From Ilyonectria destructans (lineage: Eukaryota; Ascomycota; Sordariomycetes; Hypocreales; Nectriaceae): a stretch of DNA of 64,000 bases. The DNA lies in NCBI GenBank assembly GCA_020740775.1, contig JAHEWK010000002.1:3968001-4032000 (forward strand), written 5' to 3'. The position numbers and the translations under genes were made by a program. Below the pieces are notes generated by a model. That model searched no databases. It worked only from the letters and a program-made list of their open reading frames with translations, and had not been told where the DNA came from. Positions 35,355 through 46,819 of this stretch are shown here, in pieces. Within the stretch, counting starts at the first letter, position 1. Each line of letters begins with the position of its first letter.

Positions 35355-37645
35355 ATGCGTTCCCTCCGCGCAAACCGTCGACTTCCCTTGAAGCCGCTCC
35401 CTCGGCTTCTCTCTACCACTGCCTCTACCCACGCTGCCTCTCCCTCCTCTGCTGCTCCTAAGCAGACCCCCATAAGCTCTGTCCTCATCGCCAACCGCGG
35501 TGAGATTGCTATCCGGATCAATCGCACAGCCGAGCGTCTCGGCATCCGCGCCACAACCGTCTACACAGATGTTGACGCCGGCAGCTGGCATGCCTCGTCC
35601 GGCTTCCAATCGCTGGCCCTCGGCCCCGCAAACGCCTACCTCGATGGCGAGAAGATCATAGCCCTGGCTAAGCAGAATGGCATTCAGGCGCTACACCCCG
35701 GCTACGGCTTCCTGTCCGAGAACTTCAAGTTTGCCGAGCGCTGCGAAGAGGAGGGCATTGTCTTTGTTGGGCCACCCGCCACAGCCATGGCCGACATGGG
35801 CCACAAGGCGAGGAGCAAGGAGATTATGACGGCTGCCAATGTTCCCTGTGTTCCGGGTTATCACGGCACCGAGCAAGGGGAGCAAGAGTTGCTGGCGCAT
35901 GCAAAGGACGTCACCTTCCCCGTTCTCCTCAAAAGTGTGAGAGGTGGCGGCGGCAAGGGTATGCGTATCGTCTTAACTGAAGACGAGTTTCTGATGCAGC
36001 TTAAGAGTGCCAGGGCTGAGGCGAAGGCTTCCTTTGGCGAAGGCGGAGAAGTCATGCTCGTGGAGAAGTACATCATCCGTCCCAGACACGTCGAGGTACA
36101 AGTCTTTGCCGATAAGTGGGGAAATACTGTCGCCTTGGGCGAGCGAGACTGCAGTATCCAACGAAGACACCAGAAGATCTTGGAGGAGTCACCAGCTCCT
36201 GATCTGGATGAGGTTACTCGGCAAGATCTCTGGGACAAGGCCAGGAAAGCCGCTTCGGCTGTTGGCTACGTCGGCGCCGGCACTGTAGAGTTCATTCTCG
36301 ACAAGGATACCAACAAGTTTTACTTTATGGAGATGAACACTCGACTGCAAGTTGAACATCCCGTCACGGAGATGGTCACCGGCCTAGATCTTGTCGAGTG
36401 GCAGTTCCGAGTCGCTGCCGGCGAGAAGTTGCCTCTGACACAAGAGGAGGTCGAAGTACAGATGAACCTGAGGGGAGCCGCTGTCGAGGCGCGAATCTAC
36501 GCCGAGAACCCCGAAAAGGGCTTTCTCCCAGACTCAGGCAAGCTTGTTCACGCATACCTGCCCCCTGACCTTATTAGTGAGGATGTCCGTCTAGACTGGG
36601 GCTTCCGGTCAGGGGCCACCATCTCTGAGGCATATGACGGCATGATCGCCAAGCTCATCGTGCGAGGCGAGACCCGAGAACGAGCCATTGCCAAGATGGA
36701 GAGCGTTTTACGCAAATACGAGATTGTGGGTGTCAGCACCAACGTGGAGTTCCTCAAGCGCCTCTGCCAGAGCGATGCCTTCATCGCTGGTGATGTAGAA
36801 ACCGGCTTCATCGATAAGTGGAGAGATGAGCTATTCAAGCCTAGGCATATCCGAAACGAGGTTTTTGCCCAGGCTGCGCTCGGGATGGTCAGCTTTGAGA
36901 TCCAAAACTCGCCGCCTCACGGTCAGATATTGGGCTTCGGCGAGGCCAACACCATCGGTGAGCGAAAGCTCGCCTTCAAGGTGCTGGATGGCTATAGCGA
37001 GAAAGATGGTGAGATTGTAGAGGCCAGCGTCACGCAGACAGGACACAATCTGTACAACGTTGTAGTGTCTCGCAAGGGTGATGAGATCCCAGAAGTCTTC
37101 AACAACATCGCTTGTCAACCAGAGGCTGCTGGCGAAGTCATGAAGCTGGAGTCCTACTTCCCACTGGAGCGGATCGAGTCTTCTGTTGTACCACAGCCCA
37201 CAGACAATGACACAAAGATCACCATCTTTCAGCATGGTATCAAGACGGATCTCGCTCTTCTACCACCCACGTGGTACGAGAAGGCGCTAGGATTGAAGGA
37301 GATATCCGCCTCCGTCGCGGCGCCGATGCCGTGCAAGATCCTCAGGAACGAGGTCGTAGAGGGACAAACAGTGCAGAAGGGAGCACCTCTTGTTGTGTAA
37401 GTTTCAATACCCAGACGCAAGGGTATATGTGCTAATGCGGCCCTAGTATTGAGTCGATGAAGATGGAGACGGTCATCCGATCGCCGCAGGACGGCGTAAT
37501 CAAGAAGCTGGCACACAAGGAAGGAGTAAGTACCGAACTCACAAATTTTCCCGAAATGGTTATTCTGACTGGGATTTAGGACATTTGCAAAGCAGGAACC
37601 ATTCTCGTTTTGTTTGAAGAGGGCGAGGCCCAAGAGGAGTCATAG
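35355..37645 (+). CDS. mccA: Methylcrotonoyl-CoA carboxylase biotin-containing alpha subunit, mitochondrial
   Basis: ATP-dependent biotin carboxylation step of 3-methylcrotonoyl-CoA carboxylase in leucine catabolism (mitochondrial matrix). Exons 35355-37396, 37447-37525 and 37580-37645 give 728 residues. The presequence (about 1-45) is Arg/Leu/Ser-rich. The biotin-carboxylase domain starts at SSVLIANRGEIAIRI. The ATP-grasp glycine loop is KSVRGGGGKGMR; active-site segments are ERDCSIQRRHQKILEESPAP and FYFMEMNTRLQVEHPVTEM. The C-terminal biotinyl domain has APMPCKI and the biotin lysine in ESMKMET (Lys686), which is placed on the small middle exon. A TTG and an open frame precede the ATG; ATG 35355 was chosen because it begins the presequence. 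The beta subunit gene is not in this window. Confidence 0.96.
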
Positions 37646-37926
37646 AGGAAGATTTGAGCACAGTCTCGTCGGAATAAATGGGAATGCATGTAAATGATAT
37701 GTATCGAAGTGAATGTGAATGATGTCTCAAGACAACAACGATGCTCTACTTGGGAGCCAAGGTCTCCCTGCTGTTGTGTAGTCTCCACGCTATCTAGAGT
37801 GCGTATCTTTCCTGTATTCCACTCTCCCGTGTTGAGAATAAACGCCCGGTAATGCCCTCCATGATCTAACCCCGAACAAATGCAATCACGCAAATAATAA
37901 TAAAACACCATAGTGAACCTTGTCCA

Positions 37927-39040
37927 CTACCTCGTTTGCATTTTCTGGTATTCCTCCGGCAGGTAGCGACCAATCTTGGACTTCTTGGCCGCCTTGCGGA
38001 TTCGCTTCCACCAGCTCTCGAGGCGTGGTTCGTATTTGGGATCGGACTGGGGAACGTAAGCTGGAGGCTTGTTAATCAGGTCCTGCGTGAATGTCAGCAT
38101 GGCTGTTTGAGGGGTTAGGTATGTATGTCACGGCTTACCTCCTGCTTCGCAAGGGTGATGAACCCCAGCACAAAGGCCACCCACGCCAGCGTCCCCTTGG
38201 TGTTGAGGAACTGGTTGCCTCCACGGAACTCAACCGTGCCCGTACACCTCCCGGTCTTGGGATTAGGGAAGATGTTCTGGAAGTTCCACAGCACGTAGCG
38301 GTTCCCCTGCATGTAAAAGTACAGCTCCATCTCGTTCGCCTTGGATAGGATCTCGGCCGCCACCTGGGCCAAGGCCGCGGTGCTCTTCCCCCAGACGAGC
38401 GAGCTGTGCAGCCCAGACTCCTCGCTCTTGCTATTCATCTTGCAGTACTGGTTCTCGCGGCGGACGGGCGGCAGCACGGTGGCGATGAACTCCTCGTAGA
38501 CGATGGTGGCGAAGGCGATCTTCTTCAGCGTGCGCAGCGAGAACTTGTTGTTGAGGCTCACGGGAGTGACGTGGACGTGGCCACCGCATGATATGTCCTT
38601 TTGCGGGTTGAAATGCACGCGCATGGCCTCCCAGAAGTCACCGAGGATGCGGCTGACGTGCTGGGTGGTGTCGAGACGGGGAGAGACGACTTCCATGCAG
38701 ACTGCAATGATGAGTTAGTACATGACCTTGTTGCTGCATTCCAATGGCCCAGTGAAGCAAAGTGACAGATGTAGATGCAAGTAGACTCTGGTAGAACTAA
38801 AGACATACCAAAAGGACGAGGCCGCTTCAGCGACCCATCCCGAGTGACGAACCACTTTCCGCCGTAGTACTCGGGGTGCTTGCTGTACCGAGAATTGTCG
38901 TCGTGCACGGCGTCAATGCCACGGTTCCTTAGCTTCTCGGCAAGCTGGCGATACCAATCAGCGTTGGTGAAGCTCTCACCGCCACCATACGGTCTCGCAA
39001 CCGCCTCGATCTCCACGCCGAAGTTGTAGTGTCTAACCAT
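37927..39040 (-). CDS. Putative amidoligase (Amidoligase_2-type)
   Basis: Exons 38809-39040, 38139-38701 and 37927-38082 give 316 residues; all junctions are in phase. The sequence opens with MVRHYNFGVEIEAVARPYGG, the FGxExE-type nucleotide/metal-binding start of the ATP-dependent amidoligase group related to glutamine synthetase and gamma-glutamylcysteine ligase. It continues with CGGHVHVTPVSL (His-x-His) and GTVEFRGGNQFLNT (Glu-Phe-Arg), the other hallmarks. Such enzymes are predicted to join an amino group to a carboxylate, but the fungal substrates are unknown. The C-terminus is basic (WWKRIRKAAKKSKIGRYLPE). It is divergent from the gamma-glutamylcyclotransferase-like gene at 39,842; a link through gamma-glutamyl chemistry is only speculation. 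Confidence 0.85.
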
Positions 39041-39841
39041 GGCGTCTGCGGGGGGTCTCTGTCGACGAGACTGGAAGAAGAAGAAGAGGCAGGAGGAAAG
39101 GAGTAAATGCAATGGTGGGTGTCTTGAGAAGCGCTCATGTGAGCTCTACTGTAATAAGTAAAGGGCTTCACCTCGGAGAGACGTATCATGTCGTATGCTG
39201 ACTTGGTTGCCCTGCGAGCTTCGATTCGTTGCGGTTCAAGGAGAGTCAGCTGTCCTCATGACCTGTAAGTCCCAACGTGTCTGTGCCAGAAACTTTGAGG
39301 CGAGATACTTGCCATTACATAGTAGCCATGCGGGCCTCGGTGGTCTCGATTCTGCGGCCCCGGAGGCGGTCCCCGGGCTGGTGGAGACGGGGCCCACGCC
39401 AGGTACATGACCGCCCAACGCGTGAAGCTCGCTCAGGCGTCGGTGTAACGCCTCGGGGGCTTTTTTGATGCTGGCAGATGACTCTTTGCCAGCCCGACCG
39501 CTTGTTCCAGACGTGGTGGACACCAATTGGTCGCGGATGGCGGCGTGCAGGCGTTGTCCCGGGGCACGTTTGCTGCCCAATGCCTGCATGCAGGGGCCGC
39601 ATCCACTTCCGCCTCATCGACGTCAACATTCAGTCATGCTCGATTACTCAGAGGCGGCCTCATCCAGCGCAATGAAACTCATGAGGCGAGGACTTTTTTT
39701 CTCATTTCATGGCGCACGCTAAATCTACTCACAATTACTTTCTTAGCACACACTCTATTTGTCGCTCGTTTGAGTGTTTGAGCCCGAGTCGCTTCCTATT
39801 TCCCGACCCCCGACCCCCAACCTCCAACCTCCAACAATCGG
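39041..39841. promoter_or_regulatory. Divergent promoter: amidoligase / cyclotransferase-like gene
   Basis: About 800 bp between start codons. The right end has CCCGACCCCCGACCCCCAAC just before the start, a pyrimidine-rich leader. No gene is supported. Confidence 0.45.
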
Positions 39842-40564
39842 ATGTCCGGAGGTTCGTGCCTCCGAGGGCTCTTCAAGATGGCCTCCGAGGCGATCGGCAC
39901 CCCGGCCGGCGACACCCGGCCTACCAAATACTATTTCGCCTACGGAAGCAATCTTCATCTCCGGCAGATGAAGCGCCGCTGCCCCGGAAGCAAGTTCATC
40001 GGCTGTGCCAGACTTTCGCACTATCGCTGGCAGATCAACGAGCGCGGCTATGCCAATGTCGTCGAGGCCGAAGGCCACTGGGTCGACGGGCTTGTCTACG
40101 AGATTGACGAGGAAGATGAGGCCCGCCTGGACATCAACGAGGGCGTCTCCAAAAACGCATACACCAAGCGATACATGACGGTTCTCCTCAACCGTGCCCA
40201 TTCTCCCCTGTATCGTCGACCCACAGCTTGGATAGTTGACAAGGGCGGCCCTGCAAAGGTCCGTCTGCTGGCACAAAACGACGGTCAAAAGGAGTCCGAG
40301 CACCCGCAACACTGGGAGCAGAACGTGCTGGTCTATATCAGCCTCAACTATGTCGTGGACAGCAAGCCCAAGGATGAGTATATCAAGCGCATCAACTTTG
40401 GCGTCAACGATGCCAAAGCGCTTGGCGTTGGGGACGACTACGTCAGCAATTGCATCCGACCTTTCATTCCGCCAAACCAGAGGAAACCTCAAGCCAGAGC
40501 AAATAGATCAGCAAATACGGGAGGAGGTGGAGGAGGAACAGGTGGGGGAGCAGGCGGAACAGGA

Positions 40565-40595
<31 letters not shown>

Positions 40596-41059
40596 GAGGA
40601 GGAGGAGGGACAGGGAAAACAGGGGGACCAGGCGAAACGAGAGGATCAGGAGGATCAGGTCCTTCCAGAAGAGACGCGAGTCCAATGAATGAGAAAGGAA
40701 ACCAACCTACTCAGGGGGTCAAGCGAGGAGCTTCTCAGAGGTCCGGTGATCCATCTCCAGCTCGGAAGACCCAAGCACCTCCGCAGAGGTCCACATCTCC
40801 AGCTGGGAGGACTCAGGCGCCGGCTCACAGGTCCGGCACGCCATCTCCAGCCCGGAGAACTCAGGCCGTTCCTCGGCCGGCCAACCCGTCTCCGCAACGC
40901 ATGCCGCTAGGTCACCGGCTCGCTGTTCCTAACGAGAGGAGACGGGCTCAGTCAGAGGTTGGGTGCCCGCCTGCGTTGCCACCGCGGCCGACTCGTCGCA
41001 TGCAAAGCATTCCCGTTATTGTGGTCGATGACCGTTATGTTCTGGCCCGATTAAGATAA
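39842..41059 (+). CDS. Gamma-glutamylcyclotransferase-like protein with long low-complexity tail
   Basis: Single exon of 405 residues. Residues about 30-215 form a GGCT/BtrG-type fold: the substrate-loop signature YYFAYGSNLHLRQM, LSHYRWQINERGYANVVEAE, VDGLVYEIDEEDEARLDINE with the catalytic-type acidic residues, and VYISLNYV. Family members usually end near 200 residues and cyclise gamma-glutamyl peptides to 5-oxoproline. Here another ~190 residues follow: a Gly/Thr run encoded by an almost pure purine tract (40,517-40,660), then imperfect repeats of the type SPARRTQA and SPAGRTQAPAHRS. A second ATG at codon 13 (ASEAIGTP) could be the real start. The tail is probably disordered. The acyl substrate is unknown. 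Confidence 0.88.
40517..40660. repeat. Purine-only GGA/GGG tract coding polyglycine
   Basis: Long run of GGAGGAGGA-type triplets on the plus strand, nearly free of pyrimidines. It lies inside the cyclotransferase-like gene and encodes the Gly-rich linker. It may form triplex or G-quadruplex structures and be length-variable. Confidence 0.9.
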
Positions 41060-41298
41060 AAACAAGATGTCGACTATCTGGATAGCTATCCCCAACATCC
41101 CCAACGCCGTAGTAATCGCGCGAACCCTGAAATCTAAATCATACTGGTGTGTTTCCGTGTCTATTGGTGGTTCCTTGTTGCTGGCCTTTGCTGACGTATA
41201 ATTCCCTTCATTCAAACAGTACAACTCCACAATATCGTAAATTCATCTGGCTCTTCCGGATGTCGACAGTCCGGATCCATGGGACCCTAGGCACAAGA

Positions 41299-42625
41299 TC
41301 AGAGCTTGGACTGGTAACCGGGATATCCGGGCTTACTCTTCGGGCCTGTTGTTCTCGCTGGCCCTCTTCCAGAAATCGGTCCGGATCCTGCGCTGTCGCA
41401 CAGCCACTTGACCAGTGTTGGTTTCTGGGGAAGTGCTCCGTCGCCTTTGTTGACGAGGACGGTTGGTTTTGAGATGGCCTTGAGGGCGAGCTTCTTGCCG
41501 CCCTCGACCCGTTCGACAAAGAGGCCGGGGCAAACGTCAAAAAGATAAGACACATCGGCGCGCGATGAAGAATCTTTGTTGGTACCCGCAAGGTCGAGGA
41601 TCAAACCCCCACTCGCGAGGTTGAGGCATTCATAAACCTCCAGTCTCGAGGACGCTGTGCGAGCAGGCCATTTTAACGAGAAGAAGTTGGAGGCAAGGTG
41701 GAGCCGGTGGACAAGGTCCGCTGCAGGGTCGATGATGTTGTGGCGGACAGAGGCATGGAGCTCTGTAGGGGAGAGTCTGGGAGTAAAGATTGATAGAAGG
41801 GATGTCAAGTCATCGGTAACTAGATTCAGGTGCCGTGCTCGCCGGGTTTTGAAAGCAGGTTGGTTTGTCAATGCAGTGAGCGTTTCACTCCTCCATTCGC
41901 GGCAGTGAGCAACATCTAGAAATATCAGTTAGTCTGCCAAGATATGTCTGGCCAATGAATTGAAGAGAAACCGTACCTCTTGGTAGCCGGGACATTGTAC
42001 TTTCGAGCTCATCAATCCACCTTACAGTGCCATCGGCGCTGGAATCATCCAGCGGGCAATAGAAAGACTTGGAAAACAACACAAGCCAGAGGTAGTTCAT
42101 GATAACTCCCACGACGTGATACTCATCGGATTGGTCGACGCTGAGGCATCGCCGAGACGGTTCCCGGATGAGACCCACGAACCGCGCAGCCTGCGGAGGC
42201 GCCGGGCGCGTCTTCAAGCGGCCGTGATCCAAATCCTCCAAGGCGCCCTTGAGTCGATTCTCGGCCCATCGCTGGACATTGCCGCACAGGCTCTTGTAGG
42301 CTTCGCGCGCCTCTGCCTCGGTGATGTCGTTCCGCGGCGGCTGGAGGCGGAAGATCTGGTCCCTGGCGTCTTGCAGCTGCTTGGACTTGGCCTTGGTCTG
42401 GCTGCGGGCTTCGGCGAGCTGGCGCTGCGCGTCGGCGAGCTGGGTCTTGAGGAGGGTTTCCTGCGACTCGAGCTCCTCCTGGCGCGAGTCCAAGACGGTT
42501 TCGGTGAAGCGGCGCAGATTCATTTCGTCGGCGAGTTTGGTCTCGAGGTGGGCGTTTGCGGATGAGAGCTTCTTGATTTTCATGGCATCATGGCCGTGGG
42601 GTGTGGTTTCGGCCGCTGGGTCCAT
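41299..42625 (-). CDS. Orphan protein with N-terminal coiled coil
   Basis: Exons 41977-42625 and 41299-41915 (intron with a CTAAC branch point and TTTCTAG acceptor) give 421 residues. Residues about 15-95 are a Glu/Gln/Leu-rich coiled coil (SQETLLKTQLADAQRQLAEA; QTKAKSKQLQDARDQIFRLQ). The remainder is mixed alpha-type sequence with segments such as GVIMNYLWLVLFSKSFYCPL and DLTSLLSIFTPRLSPTEL. The C-terminus is Gly/Pro/Lys-rich (GPISGRGPARTTGPKSKPGY). I do not recognise a family; it resembles poorly studied fungal proteins that pair a coiled coil with a helical domain. No catalytic motif was seen. Confidence 0.75.
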
Positions 42626-43426
42626 GATGATGATCTAACCCGTCCTGTTGCGTCTGGGTCGTGTGATGTCGGTCTCAATCGCGATGTCGGGGCGCGAGTC
42701 CAACGAGTCGATCCAACGAGTCGTCAACATGGCATCCGAGGGAATCCACAGTCCGTCCTGAGCCTGCCGCGGTGTGAGGCTTGGCTGTATTGGCCCGTCT
42801 CCCAGGAGTCGTGGTCGCCCGATACAGGCCCAAACTCCAGCCTCGTGATCCGGTTGGACGCGGGTGCGTTAGCATTAGGCGCCAGTTCAACGGCAACCCA
42901 ATCCTTCCCAATCCTTCCCAATCCCTTCCCAGCCATGCGAATGCCGAAATGTCGGTCTCGTCACATCCCTGCTCCACTTCCGCCTCTCGAGTGGCTTCGC
43001 ATATTAGTGCCCGTCTGCATGCAGGGCCAAATGCAGGGTGCTCCAGATACGACGGCAATCCACACAGTCAGAAGACTGATGAGCTGGTCACCGTCTCGTC
43101 CAGTGCTTCAGGCCCTCAGCGGCGCTCGCCTTGGGCTATGGAGTCGTGGCCCAGCCTGATGCCTCCGAGACCAGGCCATCGGGTACTGATGACAAATAAT
43201 CCGGGGGTTAATGCTCTCCGCCGTCCCAACCGAGGAGATGACGGAGGCACTGTCGCTAGATCTTCTTTTGCTGAACTCGCGGCTCGGACGTTGAGGCCTG
43301 TGTAATCTGTGACACCTCATGTCAGCATCGGGCTGGCATACTTGACTTCGCGGTACCACCACCACATTGATATACCTCGGTGATGAGACAGCCACACCGC
43401 AACAGTCAACCATTTCAGCCGTGGCC
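42626..43426. promoter_or_regulatory. Divergent intergenic region
   Basis: Between the coiled-coil gene (minus) and the Hsp70-like gene (plus). It contains a short direct repeat, CAATCCTTCC x3, at about 42,896-42,930. No gene is supported. Confidence 0.45.
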
Positions 43427-45368
43427 ATGATTGAGCGGAGAATTGTCGTTTCCATTGATTTCGGGACCACCTACTCAGGCGTCGCCTGGGCAGACACCAC
43501 CCGGGTAAGTGATGCCATTGCGTTTCGCAGAAAGCTGGTGCTAAGGCCGTGCAGCCCGAGATTCAACATGTCCTGTCAAATTGGCCTGGGGTCGGCTCTT
43601 TCAAGAGCAGTCCCAAGGTTCCCACCGAGCTTCGCAAAGTCGCTTCAGGGTGGCAGTGGGGCTTCCAGATCCCGGAATCTGCAAAGAGAAGTAGATTCTT
43701 CAAACTGTCGGTGTGCCAGTCTAGTCGGTTAAGCAGCCTCAATCTAATCATAAAACTTGTGTAGAAAACTAGATGACACAGACACGACGACGAGAGATGG
43801 CGAGTCGGCCGTAGACTTGACCAAAATTTACCTAACATGTCTTCACACGCATTTCATCAGTGTCCTCGAGAAGCGGCTGTCGCCAAGCATAGTGCGATCG
43901 ACGCCCATGGACTTCGTCGTGACAGTTCCCGCAATTTGGTCGCATGCCGCTAAGCAAGCAACCGAGAGGGCTGCTGCAATGGCTGGGTTCTGCGGAAACC
44001 AAAGGATACAGCTCATAACAGAACCGGTATGTCGGAAAACAGCTTAAAGAGTGCCATTTTATTAACCAATCTGCAGGAAGCAGCAGCTCTGTACACTCTG
44101 AAGAACCTCAGTCCTGGCACTTTAAAAGTCGGTCGCAAATTCGTCGTGTGCGATGCAGGCGGTGGAACCGTCGACTTAATATCCTACGAGGTGTCAAAAG
44201 TCGGCAAGCTGGAAGTGAAAGAGGTGACAGAAGGCACAGGCGGGAAATGCGGTTCGTCCATGTTGAACATGCGATTTCGACGGCACCTAAAACAAGCCCA
44301 CGGTGACAAGTACTGGACTGACACTAGACTTGTGACTGCCCTGAACGACTTTGAGGCGGTACGCAACGATGCAACCTTGGCTGTGGAACGTTAGCTCATC
44401 GTGATACAGTTCAAGAAGACCTTCAATCCCAAAGGCGAACCTCTCAGCATCAAAGTCGACCCAAGCCTTGGGTTGAGACGCAACCGATACACCATGTCAC
44501 AGGAAGACATGAAGACCAAAATCTTCGAGCCCATCATGAAGGATGTGGTTTGTCTCATCAAGGAGCAAATATCCATGGCTGGTGACAAGGTTTCGGCTGT
44601 GATTCTCGTCGGCGGCTTCGGGCAAAGCCGATACCTCAAGTCCCAAGTACGCGAGGCCATCAGCTCAAGTACGGAAGTCCTTCAACCAGAGAATGGCTGG
44701 ACCGCTGTGGTAAAAGGAGCCGCCATTTATGGCCTAGGCCAGTACCAGCCCGCCTTGACTCAAGTTGAGGTCGCGTCTCGCATTGCAAGGAAATCGTATG
44801 GAACGTGCTTGTTGACCAAATATGACATGATGAGACATAGTCCTAAGGAGGCGTAAGTTGTAGTGATTCCCCCGATCCGTTCGAGCTAACAGAGACGCTA
44901 GGTTCTGGTCCGAGAAGGAACAAGAGATGGTGGTAATCGAGATGTGCTGGTTTATCCAGAAGGTAAGTGCCCCGAATATGCACTAGTCCAATCGCTCACG
45001 CAAAACAGGGCCAGTCATATCCAGAGGGAAAGCCGTCGAGCATCGAGTACCAGTGTGACGTCCCTGTGATGCTCGGCCATTCGCCTCAGACCGAGATCGA
45101 CATCTACAGCAACAACGACGATGAAAAGGCACCAGTTCATCTCAATTCCACCACACGTCACGTGGGGACGCTTTCACTCAACTTGGGTAAGATACCAAAG
45201 TCAGTGAAGCGAACGGCGAAGAAGAGGCGAATGGGGTGGCATCGATATTACTGTTTGAGCGGCGCTATCGAGGCCAGATATGGATCAGCCAACATCACAT
45301 ACACACTGAAACTTGGAGGTAAGCAGAATATTACATTCTCATCTGACCCATCTAACACACTAGTGTAG
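43427..45368 (+). CDS. Hsp70-like ATPase of the HSPA12 type
   Basis: Seven exons: 43427-43504, 43555-43706, 43765-44026, 44077-44358, 44410-44852, 44902-44962 and 45009-45368; all phases agree (545 residues). The actin-like ATPase motifs are present: phosphate-1 SIDFGTTYSGVAWAD, phosphate-2 VVCDAGGGTVDLISYE, and the adenosine motif AVILVGGFGQSRYLKSQV. The typical fungal segment LRKVASGWQWGFQI also appears. The canonical DnaK substrate-binding domain and the EEVD tail are absent; the C-terminal third is divergent beta-type sequence, as in HSPA12-like proteins. The first intron could also end 9 nt earlier, adding AVQ; the 50-nt form matches the family better. It is probably a non-canonical, perhaps inducible, ATPase; the client or role is unknown. 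Confidence 0.88.
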
Positions 45369-46375
45369 GGGTGACGCATGATGCGATCACCATACGGTAC
45401 GAATAGCGGTAGGCTGTAAGGGTGTTGTGACATCATTGTATTATGTGAAAGGTTCACTTCTGTTAGAGATTGCAGACAGGTGATAAATATAGCGCATCTG
45501 CTAGCTGGTAGGTTCCAACTAGCTTTTGGGAGCTTCCAGCACGGAACAGCAACAAACAGGAAAGTAGATTTCGGGAAATGGGAAACAGAACAGGTTTGGG
45601 AGGGTCCAATGGTCGGTCTCTGGACCAGGAGTTTTGGAAGATACAATAAATAACTACAATAAGAAACCTGCTCCTCATCTCGCCAGCCTTACTCCTAAGA
45701 GGCCTCAGACTCATGCGGTCAACATGGCACAATTGCTAGATGTGCGGTGTTTTCTTCAAGACAGTACCAGTTGCCCTTTGATCTGCAGCAAACTCCCAAC
45801 TTCCTCGCCGATATCCCACCCTAGAGCTCATAATCAACACATTAGCTGCTAACCAAGGCTACTGGTGAGACAACAGCTAGGAAACACGAGACTCCTGTTT
45901 GGCAAAGAGTAGTGGCTTAAAATAAGGTATATCATATTAGTGCGACTTGGTGTGGAAGAGGTCGTGGCAATGCTTGACCTTGATGAAGGGGGATTTTATT
46001 CTGTTTTATTGGCAATGCAGACTAGGCCCATCAGATTGTCAAGACTATTGCCAGCGACTTCAAAGGAAAAACATTCTCCCTCCAATAAGGAGTGTTACCA
46101 CTGTAAGTAGCAACTGAATTGGCAAATTGACCTCCTTTTAATTAAACCCTGGACGCTCACCAGAACCATTGCCGCATATAATGCAGTGTGCGTGCTGGAC
46201 CGCTAATAGCGCGGGGCATTATTAGCTGGGTCTTCGCAATTTAGTGGACCGCGGGGTTTCCATAGGGCCCACAGTTCTCGGTTGGCAAACGGCCAAACCC
46301 CCCACAAATGGAGACGCCAAGTGTCATGGTCGTATAGCCCTCATTTCTTCACCGTCTTTCATCAAGCAACGACAA
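45369..46375. other. Intergenic region between Hsp70-like gene and tRNA
   Basis: About 1 kb without a supportable gene. Presumably 3' UTR of the Hsp70-like gene on the left and the upstream flank of the tRNA gene on the right. Confidence 0.5.
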
Positions 46376-46446
46376 GCCCCGTTGGCTAAGTGGTATAGCG
46401 TGTCACTAGTAATGACAAGATCACTGGTTCGATTCCAGTACGGGGC
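46376..46446 (+). tRNA. tRNA-Thr (anticodon AGU)
   Basis: Complete 71-nt cloverleaf without intron. The acceptor stem GCCCCGT pairs with ACGGGGC (7 bp), the D stem is GCTA/TAGC, and the anticodon stem is TGTCA/TGACA with loop CTAGTAA and anticodon AGT at 46408-46410. The T arm is ACTGG-TTCGATT-CCAGT. CCA is not encoded, as expected in eukaryotes. The T arm contains the internal B-box promoter (GGTTCGATTCC). Confidence 0.96.
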
Positions 46447-46819
46447 AGTTCAGCTTAGAACCTTTCCTTTTTGCGCCTGCTCACGATATATCGTTGAGTA
46501 GTGAGGGGGTGAGACTCCTGTTCCGGGAATGGAACTCACTTCCAAGTTCCTTTTGCTCGCACGTACTAAAAACCAGCTTAATGGTACTCGGGTATTCGAG
46601 TTGCTGTTTGTGTTAACCTAAACGTAGTAACATCATTGATGCCATCCCAAACGAAGACGCGAGAGAGAGGATTGTCCAAAACCACTCCATTTATTAATTC
46701 CATGTCGACTCTCTAACAGCCTAAAGAAAGTCCAGAGGAGTCTATGCCCTGAAATTTTAAATATGAGTCTCTAAAGCGTAGCTAGCGCCTGATACATAAA
46801 CTGAAGAGGGCTTATCATC
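46447..46819. other. Spacer between tRNA and DUR3 3' end
   Basis: No gene seen. It includes the presumed 3' UTR of the transporter on the minus strand. No clear T-run terminator directly after the tRNA was pinned down. Confidence 0.4.

Noticed and set aside
43505..43545. A 41-nt version of the first intron of the Hsp70-like gene
   Set aside because: The 50-nt alternative ending at 43554 has a better branch-to-acceptor distance and gives the expected family junction.
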